DNA of 23,788 nt from a virus, in IMG/VR virus record IMGVR_UViG_3300042934_000092, positions 1 through 23,788 of that record. The stretch is one strand, 5' to 3'. Both the position numbers and the translations under genes were made by a program. The notes beneath the pieces are model-generated. The model saw nothing but the letters and a program-made list of their open reading frames with translations, was not told the origin of the DNA and ran no database searches. Below are positions 20,031-23,788 of the stretch, one piece after another. How positions within the stretch are numbered: the first letter of the stretch is position 1; each line of letters starts with the position of its first letter.

Positions 20031-20555
20031 ATGGCAGATGTAGCTGACGTTGTTCCCGCCGCCATTGACGTCAAGGGGAACCTTGTCATCTGGTGGGTGG
20101 GTGGCGCGATTGCTGACCTGACCGCCCCGGGCAAGGTGCTCGTTTTTGACGCGGCAACCACGTTCCGTGTGACGCACTCGTTCACCCCGGGCGGTTTCGC
20201 CCTGGACGCCGACCAGGTGATTGACACTGACTCCCGACTCGGCCTCACGGTCGACCTGGAAGCCCTCGGTATCCGCACCGACACACTCGGCATGCTCGAG
20301 TACGTCGACTCCACGAACGCTTCTTCGGCGGCGGTAGTGCTGAAGCCGGTCGGTTCGGCCACGTCGATCTCGGGTTACTTCGTGATCCGCCGCAACGTGA
20401 CGAACACCACGGTTGCGACCGCGGCACAGAAGGTCTACACGATCCCGGTCACGCTGGGTACGCAGATCTTCCCCGTCACCCCGGATGGTAAGGCGCTCAT
20501 CAAGCAGCGTGCGTCGATCACCGGCCCGATCGTTCACGGCGTTATCGCGGCGTGA
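20031..20555 (+). CDS. Major tail protein
   Basis: The 174-residue product lies after the tail terminator with GAAAGGAAAGAAC before its ATG. It is rich in beta strands (VKGNLVIWWVGG, KVLVFDAATTFRVTHSF, TSISGYFVIRRNVTN, VYTIPVTLGTQIFPV) and Thr/Val, as expected for a tail tube subunit. It forms the stacked rings of the flexible tail. A perfect hairpin follows the stop, consistent with strong separate expression. Confidence 0.8.
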   Translation: MADVADVVPAAIDVKGNLVIWWVGGAIADLTAPGKVLVFDAATTFRVTHSFTPGGFALDADQVIDTDSRLGLTVDLEALGIRTDTLGMLEYVDSTNASSAAVVLKPVGSATSISGYFVIRRNVTNTTVATAAQKVYTIPVTLGTQIFPVTPDGKALIKQRASITGPIVHGVIAA

Positions 20556-20562
20556 CCTATCT

Positions 20563-20599
20563 CCTGACCCTGGGGTTCTCACCGTGCCCCAGGGTCAGG
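20563..20599 (+). terminator. 13-bp perfect hairpin after the tail protein gene
   Basis: CCTGACCCTGGGG (20563-20575) pairs perfectly with CCCCAGGGTCAGG (20587-20599), with an 11-base loop. It is followed by TTCTACC, without a clean T run. Stem strength and position suggest a terminator or transcript end that raises the tail protein dose over the downstream genes. Confidence 0.75.
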
Positions 20600-20634
20600 T
20601 TCTACCCTCCACGGTGAAGTAAACGGTGAACAGA

Positions 20635-21207
20635 ATGAACTTCAAGGAACAGTTGGCCGCGGCTCGTGCCGCACGGCCTACCAAGGATGTGGTGGTTGTC
20701 CTCGACGGCGCCGTATCTGCTGAGCGGGAGCGGCTGGAGAAGGAACTCGCAGCGGTTGACGTGAGCGACACTCGCATGGGTGTTGCGTCGCCGGCTGACG
20801 AGATCCAGAAGCAGCTTGACGAGCTCGCGGAACAGTCCGCCGACTCCCTCCTCACCATCCGTCTCACCCGTCTCCCCGGGCGTGACTGGTCGAACCTGAC
20901 GTCGAAGTGCCCGGTGCGGCCCGACGTTCCCATTGACCGTCACTACGGGTACAACTACGACGCCGCCTGTGAAGCTGCGGCACGCTACCGTGACACGTCA
21001 AACGTGGCGTACGGTGCACGGCTGGAGGGCGGCGAAACCGTCGACATCAGCGACGACGAGTGGGGTGACCTGTTCGACGTCCTGTCCGGTAGCGACATCG
21101 GTAAGATTCGTGACGCCGTGTGGTCGCTGAACGAGTACGAACCGCAGGAACGACTGAATGCACTGGTAAAAGGCTCCGGGGCAGCGTCGCGCTCCGTCAG
21201 CAAGTAG
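20635..21207 (+). CDS. Tail assembly chaperone (upstream product)
   Basis: The 190-residue protein from ATG 20635 (an in-frame GTG at 20626 is possible) lies between the tail tube and tape measure genes, the place of lambda G-type chaperones. It starts with a helix (NFKEQLAAARAARP), contains a conserved-looking SLLTIRLTRLPGRDW region, and ends SVSK. A second product reads on in the -1 frame. The two bind the tape measure and lead tail tube assembly; they do not stay in the virion. Confidence 0.85.
   Translation: MNFKEQLAAARAARPTKDVVVVLDGAVSAERERLEKELAAVDVSDTRMGVASPADEIQKQLDELAEQSADSLLTIRLTRLPGRDWSNLTSKCPVRPDVPIDRHYGYNYDAACEAAARYRDTSNVAYGARLEGGETVDISDDEWGDLFDVLSGSDIGKIRDAVWSLNEYEPQERLNALVKGSGAASRSVSK
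21165..21172 (+). promoter_or_regulatory. Probable -1 slippery site GGTAAAAG
   Basis: In frame, the codons are CTG GTA AAA GGC. The AAA codon can re-pair as AAA after sliding back one base, and the -1 frame then continues AGG CTC. GTA and AAA are unusual in this GC-rich genome, which points to a selected site. It lies 12 codons before the stop of the first product, and the -1 frame is open to 21587. It is not a full X-XXY-YYZ heptamer, so the exact slip base is inferred. Confidence 0.6.
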
Positions 21208-21587
21208 CTTTCGCCGCGCGCTCCGGGATCGCCCCACGGCGACTCTGGGGGTGGGAGCCACGCACGTTCTACGAGTACGACGCAGACGGACGCATGATCT
21301 CGTCAGTCGTCGAACCTGAGTGGGACGAAGAACAGGTCGACCTTGTCATCGCGGAGCAGATGGTTCGGAACCTGACCGGACCTAACGGTGAGTGGATGCC
21401 GGATGCGACGAACGACGAACTGTCTGACCCGATGAACTACTCCGGTCAGCGCCCGGTCGCCAAGGGGCCGTTCGTCAACTGGTACGAGAAGGCGCGCCTT
21501 GACGAGCAGGACGCCTACCGGAAGTCGCTGGGTGAGAACGGGAACATGAACGGCGTGTACTTCACCGTCGAGAAGTTCGAGTACTAG
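21171..21587 (+). CDS. Frameshift extension of tail assembly chaperone (G-T type)
   Basis: This -1 frame has no proper ribosome binding site or plausible own start near its 5' end, and continues the upstream protein after residue 179 with RLRGSVALRQQ, for a fusion of about 317 residues. The extension contains SGIAPRRLWGWEPRTFYEYDADG, a segment typical of actinophage T-type domains, then VEPEWDEEQVD and GPFVNWYEKARLDEQDAY. Lambda G/GT makes a minor fused form in the same way. Its stop codon overlaps that of the antisense lipoprotein gene (CTAG). Confidence 0.8.
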   Translation, partial: RLRGSVALRQQVAFAARSGIAPRRLWGWEPRTFYEYDADGRMISSVVEPEWDEEQVDLVIAEQMVRNLTGPNGEWMPDATNDELSDPMNYSGQRPVAKGPFVNWYEKARLDEQDAYRKSLGENGNMNGVYFTVEKFEY

Positions 21588-21886
21588 AACTCGTCGGCGT
21601 ATTCGTCGCAGTACGCGACAGATGCGGCTCCTGCAACACGGCCAGCTTCGGCGGCTGTCATCCCGGTCTCTTTGGCAATGCGGATGAACTCGGTGAGCCC
21701 TGCCTCGAATCCGCGGTCCTCAAGGATGTCGCAGACCTGACGGCCCAGTTTCGTCAGGTCTGCGGCGCCCGCGTCGGATAGCGCCGGCACTTCACGGACT
21801 GCGGTCACGTATGCGTCATCGACGCTGGGCGCCGCGCAGCCCGTGAGTAGCAGCACAGGGAACAGCACAGCAATGACGCGCTTCAT
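21584..21886 (-). CDS. DUF732-like secreted lipoprotein, antisense to the tail operon
   Basis: The 100-residue product reads leftward from ATG 21886. It begins with a signal peptide (MKRVIAVLFPVLLLTGC) whose LLTGC is a clean lipobox with C17 as the lipidated residue. The mature part has two Cys (C52 in RQVCDIL and C93 in VAYCDEY), helices with GFEAGLTEFIRIAKETG, and a C-terminal SVAYC, which fits the actinobacterial DUF732 pattern. It should be anchored outside the cell membrane, with C52-C93 perhaps disulfide-bonded. Opposite strand and location between chaperone and tape measure mark it as a moron-like insertion; superinfection exclusion is a possible role. Confidence 0.8.
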   Translation of the reverse strand: MKRVIAVLFPVLLLTGCAAPSVDDAYVTAVREVPALSDAGAADLTKLGRQVCDILEDRGFEAGLTEFIRIAKETGMTAAEAGRVAGAASVAYCDEYADEF

Positions 21887-21930
21887 GGCGCTGACTCTAC
21901 AACTCAAGACCGATCTAGCGGAGGTGTATC

Positions 21931-23788
21931 TTGGCCGACCGCCAGACAAAGGTCACGCTTACGGCGTCCGTCAATTCCTACATTGCCGACATGAAGCGGG
22001 CGCAGGACTCGACCGCGAAGGTTGGGGACGAGGCTGCTAAGGCTGCGGGGAAGCTTGAGAAGCAGCATCAGGCGATGACTGAAGTGGGCGCCGGCGTGGC
22101 GGCAGTTGGGGCTGTTGCCGCGGTCGCTTTCGGTATAGCGGTTGCGAAGTTCGCGGAGTTCGACGCCGCCCTAAGTAATGTGCAGGCGGCGACGCAGGAG
22201 TCTGCCGAGAACATGGGCAAGCTGCGTGAGGCGGCGCTTGAGGCTGGTGCTTCGACGGTGTTCTCTGCCACTGAGGCGGCGAACGCGATTGAGGAACTGG
22301 GTAAGGCCGGTCTGACGACTGAGCAGATCCTTGGTGGCGGTCTGACGGGTGCGTTGGATCTTGCTGCGGCGGGTCAGCTTGAGGTTGCTGAGGCGGCGGG
22401 TATCGCGGCGATCGCGTTGAAGCAGTTCAACCTTGAGGGTGAAGACATCCCTCACGTGGCCGACCTTCTCGCGGCTGGTGCGGGTAAGGCTGTCGGTGAC
22501 GTGAAGGATCTGTCTGACGCGCTCGGTCAGGTGGGTCTGGTCGCGAATGGTGCGAACCAGTCCATTGAGGACACGACTGGTGTGCTGGCGGCGTTCGCTG
22601 ACGCGGGTCTGCTGGGGTCGGATGCGGGTACGTCGCTGAAGGCGGCGCTGATCGCGCTCCAGGCGCCCACGGACAAGGCCCGCAAGATCATGGAGGAGTA
22701 CAACCTCTCTTTCTATGACACCAACGGGCAGATGTTGGCGTTCGATGAGATCGCCGGCCAGTTGGACGAGAACCTTGGTTCGCTGACTGACGAGACCCGT
22801 AACGCGGCTCTGGCGCAGATTTTCGGTAACGATGCGCTGCGTGTTGCGAACGTCCTGTACGACGAGGGTGCTGCTGGCATCCGTAAGTACATCGACCAGA
22901 CGAACGACTCGGGGTATGCGGCGAAGGTTGCCGCTGACCGGTTGAACAATCTGACCGGTGATGTGGAGAAGCTGGGCGGCGCGATCGACACCGCCCTCAT
23001 CAAGTCGGGTTCTGGTGTCAACGATCTTCTCCGGTCGATCACTCAGGGTGCGACGGGCATTGTCGACGCGATCGGTCAGCTCCCCGCGCCTGTGCTGGGT
23101 GTTGCCACTCAGATCACGGGCATTGTCGCCGCTGTCGGCCTCGTGGGCGGTGCGGCGCTGTTGGCTGTGCCGAAGATTGCACAGTTCAAGCTGGCGATGT
23201 CGACCCTGAACATTTCGGGTGCTTCTGCGGCTCGGGGTATCGGTCTGGCGACTGGTGCGCTGGCTCTTGCTGGTACGGCGTTCTCGATTTGGGCGCAGCG
23301 TCAGGCGGAGGCGACCGCGACGGCTTCGGAGTTTGAGGAGTCTCTGGATCAGACGACTGGTGCGGTCACTGACTACACGCGGGAACTGGTTGCGAAGAAG
23401 CTTGCTGAGGCGGGCGCGTTTGACGGTGCGAAGAACGCCGGCATCTCCCAGAAGGAGCTCACTGAGGCGATTCTGGAGGGCGGCGACGCTGTCGAGGATC
23501 TGCGGCAGAAGCTGTACGACTACGCCAACGGGAACCCGTTCGACCCGTCGATCGCGAACTCTGTGAACACGGTCAACGCACTGTCTGACGGGCTCGAGCG
23601 TGCCGACAAGAACCTTGAGGACCAGGCTGCTGCGGCTGATGTGTCGGCAGACAAAACCACGGATGCGGCGACTGCGTATAAGGATGCTGCGGCTCAGGCT
23701 GAGGAACTTCAGACGAACCTTCGGGAACTGATCGACACCATCAATGAGGCGAACGGGATCGGGCAGGACGCGGTCAGCACGAACGCCG
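21931..23788 (+). CDS. Tape measure protein (partial, 3' end outside window)
   Basis: The frame starts at TTG 21931, positioned after a strong GCGGAGGTG, and runs to the end of the window (619 codons). It contains a tape-measure core typical of TP901-type proteins: FAEFDAALSNVQAATQES (about 76-93), GASTVFSATEAANAIEELGKAGL, GLTGALDLAAAGQLEVAEAAG, and DTTGVLAAFADAGLLGSDAG. Hydrophobic segments lie at about 52-75, 393-415 and 434-456. It sets tail length and is threaded through the tube, probably with a role in DNA ejection. No other start in this frame has a ribosome binding site. Confidence 0.93.
   Translation, partial: MADRQTKVTLTASVNSYIADMKRAQDSTAKVGDEAAKAAGKLEKQHQAMTEVGAGVAAVGAVAAVAFGIAVAKFAEFDAALSNVQAATQESAENMGKLREAALEAGASTVFSATEAANAIEELGKAGLTTEQILGGGLTGALDLAAAGQLEVAEAAGIAAIALKQFNLEGEDIPHVADLLAAGAGKAVGDVKDLSDALGQVGLVANGANQSIEDTTGVLAAFADAGLLGSDAGTSLKAALIALQAPTDKARKIMEEYNLSFYDTNGQMLAFDEIAGQLDENLGSLTDETRNAALAQIFGNDALRVANVLYDEGAAGIRKYIDQTNDSGYAAKVAADRLNNLTGDVEKLGGAIDTALIKSGSGVNDLLRSITQGATGIVDAIGQLPAPVLGVATQITGIVAAVGLVGGAALLAVPKIAQFKLAMSTLNISGASAARGIGLATGALALAGTAFSIWAQRQAEATATASEFEESLDQTTGAVTDYTRELVAKKLAEAGAFDGAKNAGISQKELTEAILEGGDAVEDLRQKLYDYANGNPFDPSIANSVNTVNALSDGLERADKNLEDQAAAADVSADKTTDAATAYKDAAAQAEELQTNLRELIDTINEANGIGQDAVSTNA

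Noticed and set aside
1-23788. CRISPR array or insertion sequence
   Set aside because: No regularly spaced long repeats, no transposase motifs and no terminal inverted repeats with target duplications were seen.

Overview
The window is a contiguous piece of a tailed double-stranded DNA phage (or prophage) of a GC-rich actinobacterium. The host group is inferred from the high GC content, a WhiB-family regulator (a family confined to Actinobacteria and their phages), a DUF7455-like zinc protein, strong GGAGG-type ribosome binding sites, and tightly packed genes joined by ATGA/GTGA stop-start overlaps. The structural genes indicate a long non-contractile tail (siphovirus): portal, MuF-like protein, scaffold, HK97-fold capsid, connectors, tail terminator, tail tube, frameshifted chaperone and tape measure. 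The host genus cannot be fixed from this sequence, and no integrase or repressor is visible.

Region 1 (1-4440) is an early DNA-metabolism operon: an ERF-type recombinase, an HNH protein, a replication initiator with a probable embedded origin, a G39P-like candidate helicase loader, a DPPY DNA methyltransferase and several small proteins, closed by a UUCG-capped hairpin. Region 2 (4466-8670) continues with a ribbon-helix-helix/HTH regulator, a WhiB-like protein with an extra zinc-ribbon-like pair, a RusA resolvase, SSB, a cytosine-5 methyltransferase, a T5orf172 (GIY-YIG superfamily) protein and an excisionase-like HTH, then a strong UUCG-capped terminator. Region 3 (8671-11663) has a regulatory gap, a small HTH-like protein coupled to a metallophosphoesterase, and a chain of seven tiny proteins, many Cys/His-rich. 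A tRNA-Leu(CAA) follows.

Region 4 (11777-23788) is the packaging and structural module in canonical order: HNH endonuclease, small and large terminase, portal, MuF-like protein, terminator, scaffold, major capsid, four connector/tail-completion proteins, major tail protein, terminator, tail assembly chaperone with a -1 frameshift product, and the truncated tape measure gene. One gene breaks the uniform direction: a minus-strand DUF732-type lipoprotein placed between the chaperone and the tape measure.

Functionally, ERF, SSB and RusA form a recombination set; the initiator, candidate loader and iteron-like repeats form a replication set; two unrelated methyltransferases without visible restriction partners suggest self-protection; WhiB, RHH and excisionase-like proteins are the likely regulators. 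The least explained parts are the antisense lipoprotein, the array of tiny zinc-type proteins, the HTH-metallophosphoesterase pair, and the phased repeats inside the initiator gene.
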